DNA of 64,000 bases from Nansenia antarctica (GCA_963989245.1 OZ022341.1:52401213-52465212); one strand, 5' to 3'. Shown: positions 23,906 to 37,505, counted from the stretch's first letter. Notes: generated by a model from the letters alone, not told the origin. Made by a program: numbers and translations.

Positions 23906-26900
23906 ATGGCCGACTGCGGAGACACAGGTGAGTGTGGTAAAGAATGACAGCGTCCAACACTATCCAAATAAAAGAGCTAAAACCTAGTGTATAATACTTT
24001 ACACTTTCTTGACATGACAGTTTACTTCTCGTGTACGGTTAATGTTCATGTTGGGCATCCATCAGTCATTTGATAGATGTTGTTATCGTTGCTAGCTAGC
24101 TAAACTGCTAGCACAGAAGTGGGTGACGTTCATGCCAACAATGCTGTTACATGTTTCTTATGGATGTTGCATCATGTGATTTGTTCATGAATTGAAAACG
24201 ATTAATACTGGCCCTGATGAATTGCAAAACATTAAAACAGTGAAGGCTAGCTGCTCCTCCGATCCAGTTGGATATATTGAGCTAACTAGCTAGTTAGCTA
24301 GTTGGGCAAGCTTAGCCAGATGGCACTAGTCTAGTGTCAGCTGAGCTGGGATGCAGATGCTGCAAGTTAATTGTCATGACAGATTGTAACTTGTACAGTA
24401 GCTAGCTACTTATTCTGTAACCACCAAGAACTATCTTTGTTGATAGTTGGCATCTAAAGTACTGTGATGAGGCTAGCATAAAGTCAGACAACTTCACCAC
24501 ATGACACACTCATTGTATTGCTTGTGTTGCAGATGGACCTGAAAAGAAAGATGTCGACATTACACGTGCAAAGGTAATTGAAATGTTTATGTATGAGGTA
24601 GCTTTAATGCAAGCAATACACATGAAGCATTATACTGTATGAGCTACTGTATGTATTTAACTCATGGTCCCCCCCCTCCTCCAAGACTGAAGGAAGGGAG
24701 TTGACCAAAGAGGAGAAACTGCGATTGAGGAAAGAGAAGAAACAGCAGAAGAAAATCAAGGAAAAGAAGGATAACAAGGGTCCGTCGGAAAGCGAGAATG
24801 AAAAGAAGCCAGTTACTCCATCTCCGGCTCAACTGGCGACGCAAATCCCAACACAGAAAGGTATTGTATTCTACTAATGACACGACTGATTTGGTTTGTT
24901 TGTAATGTGTTAGTGTGTTTCAGGCACAAGGCACTCTCAGGCTGCCGCCATCTCGTAGCTGTTTATGCATGGGCAGACCTAGGATAAATGTTAGCTTGAC
25001 TTGTTTTCAAAAAAGCTACACTGTCGCTGTTACTGGGTTGTAATCGGATTGTTGCTGAATAGGCCTACCTTTTTACATTTTTCGGAGAAGCTGTTGGAAT
25101 CCATGCGACTGGAAGCCCCTCCCTATTTTTGGTCTACTCTGCCAGCAGTTCTGTTAGCATCCACCTCCTCATTGGTGTGTTGGTCTCCCCTCCCCAGCTC
25201 CTTCAGTGGTGCCTGCGCCTGTACCTGTGCCTGCCTCTGAACCTCCCATCTCGACAGACAAGCCTGCCAAGAGCAAAGCTGAGCTGAAAGCTGAGAGGCG
25301 GGCTCGGCAGGAGGCTGACAGGGCCTCCAAGCAGGGCAAGAAGGGAGAGCCAAGCCAGCAAGCCGGCTCCGGCAAGCCCAAGGCTCCACCGAATGAGCTA
25401 CAGCCAGGTATATTTTGTCAACCCTCGTGACATTCAGCTACCATTCTACCAGTCTCAGAGATGGCTCTTTTGTGTGTGTGCGTGCGTTGTAATAATAATA
25501 ATAATAATAATAATACTTAAAAAGTGCCTTTCTCAAACTCAAGGACACTGTACAGAAAACAAAGAGTAGCACGACACATTTTTAAATAAAAAAACAGAAT
25601 AACAGGGATTAAAGTTCTCCGTCGCTACGACGGATTTCCGTCAATTTATTCCAAGTTGCGACGGATTTTACCTGGTGTAATATGATTTGTAGAGGCATAC
25701 AATCTATTTTGATGTTGGTATTAGGTATATAAATGATATATAATAGCCTATATAGCCTACATATAGGCCTTTATTGGCTACAACTATGCGACAGTAACAG
25801 AGCGGGGTGCACTGACGCTGAACCCCTCATAGTGAGAAGTAGGTGGACATGGTGCGTGGTGCTGAAATAGCCGACATGCGGTGTGTGGTTTGAAAAAAGT
25901 AACGCCAGCTCAGTAAATCATTCAAACTTAATGTTTACTTATAGGCTATGTGAATGTGACTGCACCACACATGTGAACAGTAACAAAGCAAATGCAGTTT
26001 AATTTTATGAAAAACATTGACAACAAAATCGGCGCAAAAAAAAAAGCTGAATCCGCTTAGTCTATATGCTCCTGAAACGACAGAGCAAACACGCTACATT
26101 ACTATGGATAATGATTACAATGAGCCATTCATTAAAAATAGCAAAAATAATATTAGGCTATTAAATCTCACTTAATGAGAAAACTGGCATCTCCCATCGG
26201 TCACTATTTGTTGGCTATCTGGTGATATGGACGTCTTTGAGTGTCTAGAAAAGCGCTATAAGTCTAATGTATTATTATTATTTATTATTATTATGGACGT
26301 CACTCTAATCCGGCAGTTCTCAAGGTTTTTATGCATCAATCGATTCCTCTAGCGCGTCTTTATCGCATTCATTGACGAAAAGGACGACTCGCATGTATAG
26401 GTGGAAGGGAACATTCATTGTGAGCACGGAAAATGTGAGTCTCACAACGGCTTTGCATTGATGAAACCAGGTAGGATGAACGTAGCCTATAGTTTGCTGT
26501 CCATTCCTCTTTAAATGCCCTGTTTCCACCGTCAACTTTCCTCTTTAGACCTTTGGAGAGTGACATTATGTTTCTCTTGCTAGCTAGCAGGTTAAATGTT
26601 TAGCTAACTTCACCCGGCACGCAAACAACCAATCCAATAATAATGTGACCATGTACAGTAAGTCTGGGAGGAGGGGGGAATAATTATCATAATAAAAGTA
26701 TGTTAAATAATTATTAGAATAAGTTAGGCTGCGCTACATCGTCAGTCCACACATTTCTTATTCAAAACTATGGAAAAGGGTGAAACTACGTTTCAACGTT
26801 GTTGAGAATCACAACCCAAACTCGCTAGTCAAGCCAAAATACTGCAGCGAAATGGATTGGACTGCTACCTAGTTAACTAGAACACTACTTTACATTGTCA

Positions 26901-29900
26901 GCAGGCTCACAAAACAAGCCGTGTTAGTTGACTAGCGATGTGTCATTGATTTTCTACAACGCGGAAATGTGTTCACATTTTTCGAAAGAAAAGTCAAAGC
27001 ATTAGAACGTAGAAAGGAAAATCGCACGCGCGCTTTGCGCACGGAAAGCCACCGGCCCCGATTTGGCCTGAATTTTTTTTCCCGTCAGGAGATTTGTTTT
27101 TGCTTTAATCCCTGGAATAAAGATACAGAAGATAAAATCATATTTAAAAAATAAAAGGTTTAAGAGCTCAGGGGGATAGTGTTAGTCAGGACCCATGCCA
27201 TGCGGTAAGAAGGTGAGTGAACAGATGCGTCTTGAGTCTGGTCTTGAATGTATTAAGAGTATCAGAGCAGAGTTGTAAGGACAGTCCATATTCTAATGCA
27301 TTAATTGTTATTAAAGCCTGCTAGCCACTGTTGTAGTAACGTATAATAATCTATATTGACCATTATTCAAAGCTTCCTATTTACCTGCTATCCCCTCCAG
27401 TGGTAAAGAGACTGCCAGAGTACGTCCAAGCTGATGACCCGGCAGTCGTGAAAAAACTAGCCAAGAAATTGGAAAGACAACAGGTTTGCTGCATTTATTG
27501 TTTTTCATGACATAATGCTCTCTTTCCATGGCTGGATGTTTGAGCAACTTGCCAATATTGAATGATTATTCTTGGTCTGTCTAAAAACAAACCCATGACC
27601 TCCACACTAGACGATGAGTATAAGCAAGATGGTAGTAGCTCAGCTTTTCACTATGATAGAAAAGGTGAAATCTTTTGCATGTTTGTGCGTGTCTGGATCA
27701 TAGGGGCTACAGGATTCTTTCTGGACAGGGCTATTAAAAAAAAAAAGGGGGAGTTGTCAAGCAGTCTAGCCTCACCTAACCTGAGCCAGTACTTCCACCA
27801 CTTTTCACCGCATGTACTTTACCTCCCTCACATTTCTTTCAGACGTCAGGGCACGACGCCGCTAAAAAGGTATCAGGCATCAAGGTCTGGCTCCGTGTGG
27901 TGTGCCTTTGAGTTTTACTGTCTGTTTTTATCATCTTTGTTTATATCACCCCTTTATCCTTGGATAATGACCTCTTTCAACTCAGGAGTAGAAACATTAC
28001 AAGAGAGAGAGAGAGAGAATTATGCCAGGTGTTAATACGTGAAACTGGTGCGTTGTCTGTTTTGATCTGCTATACACAACTCGTTCCAGTAGGTGGTATC
28101 TCTCTGTTTTTCCTCATATGCTCTGTGCTAACCTACGGCACAGGGCTGGTTGCTGTGCAGGTTTTTGTTCTGTTGTGTATACAGGTTTCTATGTTAGGGG
28201 TGATGCATTTTTAGAAAGCTATAAGGGTCTTGTGGTTTGAATCCAAAGCAGCACTACTTGATAATGAATACATGGCACTGACATGACAGTCTGTCCGTGT
28301 CTGGGATTGAAGGTTACCTCAGTCTACACAATAGCCTAAATTAGCCTAACTAATTAAATTATTTAAATTGTCCAATTACATTACAATTCAAACCAACAAA
28401 CCCTTTTTGCTCTCAATGATAATTGCTCCCCCAAATCCCTAAATAGTATTATCCTGCTGTGTCAGAACCCTGTATTTTGGTTTATCCTCCCAAGGCCCTT
28501 TTCTCAATGGGGGACCTCATCTATTGTTACCCACCCTTGATCTCTGAACTCCAGAGGCTTTAGTTGACAGTGAACTCAATATGAACCCTGTCTTGTGTTT
28601 CAGATCCCTCTCCGGTCTGACTACGGCTACAAAGTCAGCCTCTTCTCTCACCTCCACCAGTACAGCCGCAAAGCCCCTCTCACTCAGCAAATCAGGTAGC
28701 TAGCTGTCCCTGTCTGGAACGCCCCTGTCTGGGACGCCCCTGTCTACATTTGAAGCTTCCTCACCTTATTCTGGCACTCTAGATTGTTTCCACAGCACTT
28801 ACTGTAAGTCTTTCTTGATAAGAGACTGCTAACTTGCCAAACTGGACATGTTATCTCCAAAATGAAAAAAAGTATCTGATCACGTCTTGATTGTGTAAAT
28901 GAGTAGAGCGAGTGGGCAAAACGGGCTTCTTTCGTACAGTCAAGTCTTTTGCTCCTCTCTGGATGATCGGTGGTTGATTGGTTGGGTCTGCTGCAGCGTT
29001 CCCTCCACAGTGATCCACCCCTCCATCGTGCGGCTGGGTCTGCAGTACTCCCAGGGCATCGTGGCAGGCTCCAACGCTCGCTCCGTGGCCCTGCTGCACG
29101 CCTTCAAACAGGTACAGTACTGAGACCACAGGCCTACTGGTCCTTTTTTGGTGCGTCCCAATCATCTAACGTGGCTCCCTCCACTCATCCCTATTCCTCC
29201 ATTTGCACTGGCTGCATGTGAGCTCATGATGAAAACGACACCACACGTGAGGCTGGTGTTCAGCAAGATACAACAATGAAAACTCCCAGTGTTGGCGATG
29301 AACAAACTGTTGACACTGTAATGGAAATGTAACCTTACGGTCTTCAGGTGAGACAGGAGACCAACAGGATGGTACACAGTATTTACTCGTTAATAAGTTT
29401 TAATCAAATAGTTTGCAAAGTATTGGCTCCTCAAACAAACAGTACATAACAGATGGTCATGAGATCTGTAAGCTTGGGCAGAAGCCCCCCTTACAGATCT
29501 CACACTTATTTTATTCCAGATCAGATGCACAAGGTCAGCAGGCCCCCCTTCGAGGGTGGCGTGATTTTACAAACAATGAGGTGGTGTGTACCTTATCTTT
29601 CTCAGTAAAAGCAGAAGGGCACACTATCTTGTCAAGTGGCAGATTTAACACGGCCTACCCGGCAGAATGAGCAAGGTCACATTCTGTACTGAGAAGTAAG
29701 GTGGTAAATCAGAACACAATGTCCAAACTTGCATTCATGTAGAACTCCAGAGCAGTTAGAACAGATAACATACTGTCAACCTTTTAGTCTATGACGTTAG
29801 TACAGGAACAAATCAACTTAGGATATACTGATTATACACAGGAATGACAGGAAGACACGTTAGAGCATTTTTAGCCATTACAACACATACAGAAAAACAG

Positions 29901-32900
29901 AAAAAGCACATGTCTTAAAATGAAATTGTTTCATCATGTGTGTTTTTATTGATCTGTGTTAAGTGCGATATATAGGGTATGTGATGTGAATTCCTGCTTT
30001 CCTGCTTTCTTACATGTGAATTCACTTTAGTTTACAGGCCTACACATTTTCTCACATAATCACTGCCGCTACAACTCCAATCCATCTCTGTCCTTTCCAC
30101 ACAGGTCATCAGGGACTACACGACCCCTCCTAACGAGGAGCTGTCCAGAGACCTTGTGAACAAGCTGAAGCCGTATATCAGGTACAGGACCCTGCTGGGA
30201 GCCTGAGCTGTCTTTTTAGATTAGATTAGATTAAACCTTTTTGTCATTGCACTGAGTACAACAAAATGTATTTTTTGCACTAGGCACAGGGTCAGCCATA
30301 GTCAGTGCCCCTGGAGCAATTATGGGTTAAGTGCCTTGCTCAAGGGCACAACAGCAGTAGTGACAACAGCAGTAGTGATGCCAGCAACCCTTCAGTCACC
30401 AGCTCACAAACAACTCCCTGCTGAGGCGGGGATCTAACCAGAGACCTTCCGATTGCTAGCCGGCCTCTCTAACCTCTAGGCTACCGCCTCCCCCTATCTT
30501 ATCCCTCTGCCCTCCCCTTCACGGGTATGCTCAGACTTATTAGGTGAAAGCAATATGGCAGAAAAACTAGGAGCGATTGTTTATCTTTACTCAATTGTTA
30601 TGTTGACTTGAGAATCATCCCTTACAAAATGTAGCTTACCATGTCTTTTTTTTCCTCTTTTTTTTCCAGTTTTCTAAATCAATGTCGCCCCCTGTCAGCA
30701 AGTATGGGCAATGCAATCAAGTATATCAAGAAAGAAATCTCCAATATTCCTAGTCAATGCAAAGAGGAGGAGGTGAGTGTCGAATCTACTCTGTGAATGA
30801 AGGACAAGCTGAATGAAGGGGAACTTCATATGGGGATACAAGTGAGAAGGACTTGACTATACATATTCCATTCACAATTTCCTTTTGTCATTATCGATAT
30901 TCACTTTCCCAATAGGCCAAGACCAAATTGCAGACATGTATAGACTGTTACATAGATGAGAAGATAATTCTGGCAGCCAAAGCGATCTCAAAGTGCGCCA
31001 TTGAAAAGATCAGTGACGGAGATGTCATTCTAGTTTATGGATGGTAAGTACATTAGATGTCTTCAAATTCCCAATAACTTTTCAATTTGGTCTAAAAGAC
31101 AGCATCTGAAAAAAGTTTGGAAGATACTGTTACATTTTTTCCTTGGCATGTGCTCTGTTGGCCTATTAATATAGCAGCGAATTGTAGTCATTGCTATCCA
31201 AATGTATAAATCTTGATTTAGATACTACTCTGAATGATTTGTCTCTTCGGTTGCTTTATTTGTTTGTTTTCTGGCCGCCCTCCTTTTATTTTTTATCATG
31301 CTTTTGAGTAACCAGCTCTGATCTCCCACAATTCCCAGCAATTTAACAGCCGTCTCTGAAGTTACATGTACATATTTGTCACATATTGTCACAATCCCAT
31401 TTCATCCCTTGCCCTCCATTTTAGCCCTACCCCTCCATTTTGCGTGTTCAAGTGTAGGATAGGGGTGTCCCAATTCTTGTTTTCATGTAGGGGTAGGGCC
31501 AAGTGGTAGGGCTACATAGCCCTCCAAATTGAGGTTTTTAAGATGCACACTCCAAAGAGAGCCACAAACTGAGTGTTATGAAACCCCAGAATGCCTTGCG
31601 AATCATCGGCACGGGAAAACAAGCAGGAAGAGAACCACAAATGTAATTATTTTCTTTGTTAATAAACATTTTTACAATTATGATAACCATCGTATTATCT
31701 TAGTTTAATATAATTTCAAAGTATTATAGACCTTTTCTTTGTAACAAGCATTGCAAAAAACATTATGAAGATCTAGCTATCTATCTAATGCATTTTGACA
31801 TATTTCCATGTCACATTTCCCCCCTTTGATGGCATTTGAAGGCCGAAATTGAACTAAAGTCCAGCCACGAAGTTGTTGCACTGCTGTTACCAGTCCTCTA
31901 ATATCAGTGCAGACTACCAGGGTAGGAGCACCGGTTGCTAGCTGCCATTGCTAGAGCACCACTATTCTGTCATGAACTGGCCTGATAATGAAGCATTGTT
32001 CTTTTTTGTTTGATTACTTGTTTGATCGATTGATAGCATGAAACTTAAGTTGTGAACGAATCGACAAATCAACACCAAAATACTACCTCTCATGTCCTGT
32101 CTACCCCCCAGCTCATCCCTGGTCAACCACATCTTGTGTGAGGCCTTTGAGAAGAGCAGGAAGTTCCGGGTCATTGTGGTGGACAGCCGGCCCCGGCTGG
32201 AGGGCAGGGAGGCCCTGAGGCGCCTGGTTCAGAGAGGAATCAGCTGCACCTATGTCCTCATCTCCGCCCTCTCCTACATCCTACCTGAGGTGAGCACAAA
32301 CCAAGAGCGCCTCCTGCAGGGCAAAACAGGGTGCCACTACAATAGGTCGTTTGTCGATTTATAGTATGCAGACCATCGAGTGATGACATTTGATATATAT
32401 ATTGATGACAAGATCTGATATAATCTTATTGTGTATGTGTACTGCTCAAGTTCTAAATAGGACATTTATGAAAATTCCTCTAAAATGTATGATTTAAGGT
32501 TTCAATGATTTGTACATTTCTTAACATGCTCCTCATATGTCACTCTGTCTCTCCGCCACCCCTAGGTTTCAAAGGTGTTCCTGGGTGCCCACGCACTGCT
32601 AGCCAACGGTTACGTGATGTCCCGTGTGGGGACATCTCAGATCGCCCTGGTGGCCAAGGCCTTCAATGTACCCGTGCTGGTGTGCTGCGAGACCTACAAG
32701 TTTTGCGAAAGGGTGCAGACCGACTCCTTCGTGTCCAACGAGCTTGGTAATGTGGAAGCATTCATCTCACTTCAGTTTATTATATTATTTAAAGTAGAAC
32801 CACATAGAGGGAAGCCACAATATTTTATATACAATATAATACTACTGTATGTTTCGGTATAATAACTTTAAAAAGTGTATGTTCTAGGCTTTAGCTTGTA

Positions 32901-33571
32901 GTTACATTTAAAAACTAAAACTGAAGCCACAATCAATAATTGGTTTTATACATTTTCTTGGAATATGACCGTTGTTACTTTTAGGTTTTAAGCCATAGCC
33001 TTTCTCACAAAGACTTTGTCGATGCTGAGTTTGAGTCTTCATTGCCATTCAGTCACAGGAGAATACTTTTTGCTAGTTGCATTATGGCTTTTTTTTTATC
33101 TATATGCTATGAAAGTGAATATATACTTTTGGATGACATCACATAATTACTGGAGACATCACAATTGCCAATTACTGAGTATGATGTTAATCAATCACGC
33201 TATTCTGTGTTGCTCATCTCCAGCGAGTTATGTTGCAGTGTGCATTATTAGCAAATGACCAATTACTTTCATATTCCTAAATGGGAGTTGAGACATAATT
33301 GAAGCAAACTGACTTTAGCTAGCAATAAGACTTTTGCTAACCCTCTTCTTTGGCCGGTCGTTTTTTACCAGATGACCCCGATGACCTGATCGTGACCCGG
33401 AAGGGGAAGACGCAGCTTGAGCACTGGCAGAGCGTGAGCTCCCTGGGCCTCCTCAACCTAGTCTACGACGTTACGCCCCCCGACTTTGTTGACCTGGTCA
33501 TCACAGACCTGGGCATGATACCCTGTACCTCAGTCCCTGTGGTACTGCGGGTGAAAAATGTGGACCAGTGA
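23906..33571 (+). CDS. eif2b4: Translation initiation factor eIF2B subunit delta
   Basis: Delta subunit of eIF2B, the cytoplasmic decamer that exchanges GDP for GTP on eIF2 and is the target of the integrated stress response. Coding exons: 23906-23927, 24533-24573, 24686-24860, 25198-25407, 27401-27483, 28604-28695, 28997-29111, 30105-30181, 30670-30772, 30916-31043, 32112-32289, 32566-32746, 33372-33571. All junctions are AG/GT and in phase; the product is 534 residues (mammalian form about 520). Residues about 25-120 are charged (KKQQKK, KAELKAERRARQEAD). The IF-2B fold follows from about 235: HPSIVRLGLQYSQGIVAGSN, TTPPNEELSRDLVNKLKPY, GDVILVYG, VVDSRP, FLGAHALLANG, VPVLVCCETYKFCERVQTD and the C-terminal VYDVTPPDFVDLVITDLGM. 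The start is the first ATG (MADCGD). Introns carry a hAT element, a SINE and smaller repeats. Identity is secure. Confidence 0.97.
25490..27200. mobile_element. hAT-like element nested in another repeat, EIF2B4 intron 4
   Basis: The inner element at 25,603-27,114 has perfect 12-bp inverted ends, CAGGGATTAAAG and CTTTAATCCCTG, flanked on both sides by GAATAA (25,597-25,602 and 27,115-27,120). CAGGG ends suggest hAT, though eight rather than six duplicated bases would be expected. It is non-coding, 1,512 bp. The surrounding (AAT)n tract and the AAAGTGCCTTTCTC sequence at 25,490-25,596, resuming at 27,121, belong to an older dispersed repeat. Confidence 0.75.
27843..27869 (+). CDS. Candidate EIF2B4 27-nt microexon
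   Basis: Within intron 5 a strong acceptor (CCTCCCTCACATTTCTTTCAG) is followed by 27 nt encoding TSGHDAAKK and then a GTATCAG donor. It is phase 0 on both sides, matching the phase of the intron in which it lies (exon 5 ends LERQQ, exon 6 starts IPLRSDYG). Inclusion would add nine residues in the linker before the IF-2B domain. The known mammalian protein lacks these residues. Real use needs transcript evidence. Confidence 0.45.
30218..30494 (-). mobile_element. tRNA-derived SINE in EIF2B4 intron 8
   Basis: Read on the minus strand, the head GGGGAGGCGGTAGCCTAGAG contains an A-box-like element, and GGTTAGATCCCCG is B-box-like. These are followed by the widespread fish SINE core containing GTGCCCTTGAGCAAGGCAC. 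The 3' tail, at the left, is (TCTAA)n, shared with LINE tails elsewhere in the window, consistent with a SINE that borrows a LINE tail. Confidence 0.85.
31655..31760. repeat. Copy of the repeat-cluster segment, EIF2B4 intron 10
   Basis: TGATAACCATCGTATTATCT followed by TAGTTTAAT matches 12,100-12,130 and 14,058-14,090 in the repeat cluster. It shows the same repeat family has landed inside EIF2B4. Confidence 0.75.
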
Positions 33572-33659
33572 GGTCCACGTAGAGACGACGAGTCTCTGCG
33601 TCCCATAAGCGCAGAGTCTGCAACATTCACACACAGAAACACAGCGCTTTTGGCATGAA

Positions 33660-33665
33660 AATAAA
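33660..33665 (+). terminator. EIF2B4 polyadenylation signal
   Basis: AATAAA 89 bases after the EIF2B4 stop codon, followed by T-rich sequence (GTGTGTTTTTCCAG) about 45 bases on. Implies a short 3' UTR. Confidence 0.7.
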
Positions 33666-33671
33666 TGTATA

Positions 33672-34600
33672 GCTGAAATGGCATATGCTTTTTAAACAAA
33701 GTCCCTGTGTGTTTTTCCAGTAGAGATGAATCTGCAGGAGGATTTAGGGAGTACTAGTAGTATCCTCACTTGCCAAACTTCTAGGTACACAACTGTTAAA
33801 GAGACGAGGGCTCCGTAAAGTCAATGTTCATTTTAAGGAAGGGATGACGAAACTGCACTTAAGAGGTATTGAACAAGGCCTCTGGGAATTTAGAGGTGGT
33901 GGTGGGGTCAAAGTATGGTGAAGCATGAAAGGGTCAAATGAAAAACTCAAGATGGAGTGAGGTCAAGACTGATTCATATATTTCCATGACAAACATAGGG
34001 AGTGTTATTGCAGATATTTGGGTCACTGTAGCGTAAATGTAATGCTGTTCCCCGTTTGCACAACATTTCATTGCACTTATTTATCAAGGCTGTTAATGAG
34101 GAACCAATGTGGTTGAATGCTCATGACAATAATCAGCTTTAGATACTCTCTTGGAGACAAAGTGTTTTCCTAATGACTTCCCCTAAGTGTTCTACAAACT
34201 CATAAGAAGGATTTTTACCAACAGCAAATCAACAGACTGGTTTTTAATTTACTGCTCAATTGAACAGTGAACGAATGGGCTATAAATTCAGATGGAATGG
34301 GCAGGAAGGCAGTTTGACTGTCATGTGGTGTCTTGTAAATACATAATTCACCTTGTCCCAACTTCAGTGATATGAGCATTGTGGGTTTATGAAAGCAGTG
34401 TATGTACTACCTCGCACTACTTCAGAGAAGGCCAGGAATGGTTGAGTCTTCTGGTTTTACATTTCTCTAGCAAGCACGCGCTGGCTCTCTCAGATATGTG
34501 GTGCAGTAATGTACAAGTGGCTGTTGTTTCTGTAAATCCTTTCATATTTGTATTCACCATACAGTGGATATAACTTGAGTTCACTGATTTCAGCGTATGA
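33672..34600. other. Intergenic DNA between EIF2B4 and ATRAID
   Basis: No coding segment, RNA gene or recognised repeat is visible. It separates two convergent genes. Confidence 0.6.
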
Positions 34601-34604
34601 AGTC

Positions 34605-34610
34605 TTTATT
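34605..34610 (-). terminator. Candidate ATRAID polyadenylation signal
   Basis: AATAAA on the minus strand, 679 bases past the ATRAID stop codon. Other AT-rich near-matches lie closer, so the actual cleavage site is uncertain. Confidence 0.4.
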
Positions 34611-35288
34611 ACAAGATAGAATACAAAAGGCAACCCATAGCAGCATGTTGTTATTACAGCATAATGTGTACGTACAAGAGAACATTACAACACTGATGCT
34701 GCAAGCAATGTGTTTTGCTCTTATCTCCCAAAACAATAATTTCTTATTTCTGATATGGTCTGACATTTTTTGTGGACTCAATATAGTTGCATATGCAACA
34801 TAGGCTATTTTGTATTATTGCTCCTACTGAAATTCATATAGTCACATGCGTCACTTATAACGTTCCTTTGTTACAGTAACATTTCTGTAAACATGATTGG
34901 CAGAACAGACAAAAGTGTCTTATCAAATTCTGTGGAACACAATTTTATTATTTAACATTATTTTGATGTAGTAAAATGACTACAGCTTACTGAATTGAAT
35001 CACTAACATGTGATAGTTGTTTGATAAAACAGCTTTAAAATACCATAAAAAAACAAGCTTGTCCAAAATATTCTTAATAAAAAAGTAATACTCACTAGTG
35101 TATGATACAATAATCTAGAACAATAAATTCACCACTATGTCCACTTAGGTCAGTTTGAAATCTCCCCAAAAATAAACATAGCTGCCTCTCAGAGATAAAA
35201 CAGTCTTAAAACACAGTCCAGTGTGTCAGTTATCTTCCCTGCCATAATCTGGGAGGTCAGTCCCTTTCAAAAGGTCCCAGGTGCAAAC

Positions 35289-37505
35289 TCAAACCGATTT
35301 GGCCTTGCGTCTCTGGGTGAGCCATAGCAGGATGGAGACCAGTACCATAAAGCCCCCGAGAGCCCCGAACACCGGGACTCCAGGGAACTCCCCCTGTTAG
35401 CAACACACACACACACATACATGTTTCTATGGCGCTTAACCAGTAAACACAGTTAATATTCTGAGGTACTATAACAATTTATGTTTGCTCTTCAATAATA
35501 CATCCAAGACAAAATATGAATATATACATTGTAAACACTACTAGACAGTAAACTAGTTTTATGCCATTCTCCTAAGTGTCATTTGTCTGTATATTAGCTG
35601 GTACACCTTTCTCCTTGAAACAGGGAGGCTACTCACCTGACGAAGACACTTGTATCCATGAAAGTCGTCCATACAGCTACACTCAAACCAGCCAGGGCCA
35701 TAAGGTGCACAGAAGGAGTTCTCTGAGCAATTCATGGCTGTAGATACAATGGTAAGAAAGAAATATGACAGTTGTCAGTTATAACATTGATACCAGTTCA
35801 TTTGAGCATCGCAACAACGGTGACATCATTGTTTCAATAGAAGCAGAAAACATTAAAGTGACCTACACATATGTTCAGTTTGGTTGCAGAGGTTCACCTG
35901 ACCCTCACAAAGGAGGTTTCCACCCTTAACCTCAATTTTCTCCCAGGATGCATTGCCTCCTGGACATTGCAAGTTTGAAGGCAAAATCCTTACAAAGCCA
36001 AAGAGAAAGAAAGCCTATGGTGTTACTATCAAACGATGAAATAAAATATGCATTTCAAGTGATGAAAGATGAAAGAGACGTAATCACAGTTGAATGGTTA
36101 ATACATTGTACTTACAAAGAGCTCAGCTGATTAAAGCCTTGAAAGATGGAATCACTCAGGTTTACAATGGGGTTGAGTGACAGATCTCTGCAAGAGGAAC
36201 ATACAAGAGAAAGTGAAAGTTAATTAATATAGGAGAGAAGGAAGGAATCAAATCTACAATATAGCAACAAGCTCAAATATTTTGTAAATGTACATACATC
36301 ATTGCAGCCATATATGCCTCATGAAGTTCCTCCACATGGGTTAAAGAACAATTTGAAAGATCCAACCTGAATAAACATGGAGACATACAGGAAATGGAGA
36401 TATGAAGTGTACTGTATATAGGCACGTGCATGAACAAAGATGCATTGTACATTCATATCCCTTTCTAAATAGATTGAGGGTATTTAGATTATATTATATT
36501 CAACTGTGTTGTCATTGCAGAGTACAAGTACCAGACAACAACATGCAGTTTAGCATCTACCCAGAAGTGCAAATAGTGATATAAGAACACGACAATGATA
36601 GAGATAGGTACAGTATGGCAAGTATGGTAGTTTAGAGGTATAGCTATGTACAGTTAAGGTAGCTTATGTACAGTATCTAATATACAGATGTATAAAAGAA
36701 GCTATATCAAAGGTATGTGCAATGTGCAAAAATGTAGTATTGTAAACAGCAGTAGTGCAAAAAAGGGTAAAGAGTGTTCACATTGACCAGGGATGTGCAA
36801 ACCAGCAGTAGTGCAAAGGCTACATTGGATTGTTCACTGTATCAATCAACACTAAGCCTAGAAATGTTATTTAAAATCAGATTCTAATCAAGCCTAGTCT
36901 AAAGGTGTGACTGGTATGGGACAGATTTCCCTCCTCGTTTATAACATGTTCGGGACAACTTACATGCTACAGGTGTAATATTGAGCTACATTATGTTGAC
37001 AGATCACGCTTTGAATGGCTAATTACCGTCGGATGAAGAACGTGTTACTGGGTTGTTTTAAAAGCACTAATTCCTACCCAATGACGTAGTCAGCATCGGT
37101 CCTGTTAGTTCGCAAGCAGCAGCGACCGTCAACCAGACCAGACGCAGAGGCGCAGAACTGGCCCAAAGCGGTGGAATTCTGGATAATACCGCTGCAGAGA
37201 TGACATACCTATTTAACACAAATACACAACACTAAGTAGGATACTGTTTACAACGAGTTTCCAAGATTAACAATAATGTAGCAGTATGCTTTCCTTAATC
37301 ATAACAAATGAAATCAGATACAAACATGAATCAACGGAGAGATCCTGAACTAAATAGCATCAGCATTCCGTTCCATTTCAAGTATCATTGTTAAAGACCT
37401 CAAATAGACCATTACCTGCAATTCAGTCAGTTGACAACTCGCATAAGATAAATATATGATTAATATAACAAGTGCTGAATTCTGCTGGCTATTCCCAGCT
37501 GTCAT
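35289..37505 (-). CDS. atraid: All-trans retinoic acid-induced differentiation factor
   Basis: Single-pass membrane glycoprotein of the endolysosome/cell surface. Minus-strand coding exons in order: 37505-37416, 37208-37078, 36366-36298, 36187-36116, 35988-35867, 35737-35637, 35393-35289. All junctions are AG/GT and in phase, totalling 690 nt and 229 residues, the size I know for the human protein. A signal peptide (ALVILIIYLSYASC) precedes a Cys-rich part (VCHLCSGIIQNS, GRCCLRTNR). A leucine-rich-like part follows (GLDLSNCSL, IDLSLNPIVNLSDSIF, QLSSLILPSNLQCPGG), then an EGF-like domain (CSENSFCAPYGPGWFECSC, DDFHGYKC), a transmembrane helix (VFGALGGFMVLVSILLWL) and the basic tail TQRRKAKSV. 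Exon 2 begins at an acceptor ending TTAAATAG; this choice restores the CHLC motif. It is convergent with EIF2B4. Confidence 0.95.
36483..36560 (+). repeat. LINE-type 3' tail fragment
   Basis: ATTAGATTATATTATATTCAACTGTGTTGTCATTGC resembles the tails at 11,085 and 30,218 (each piece under 20 bases conserved). It lies in the ATRAID intron between exons 3 and 2. Confidence 0.55.
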
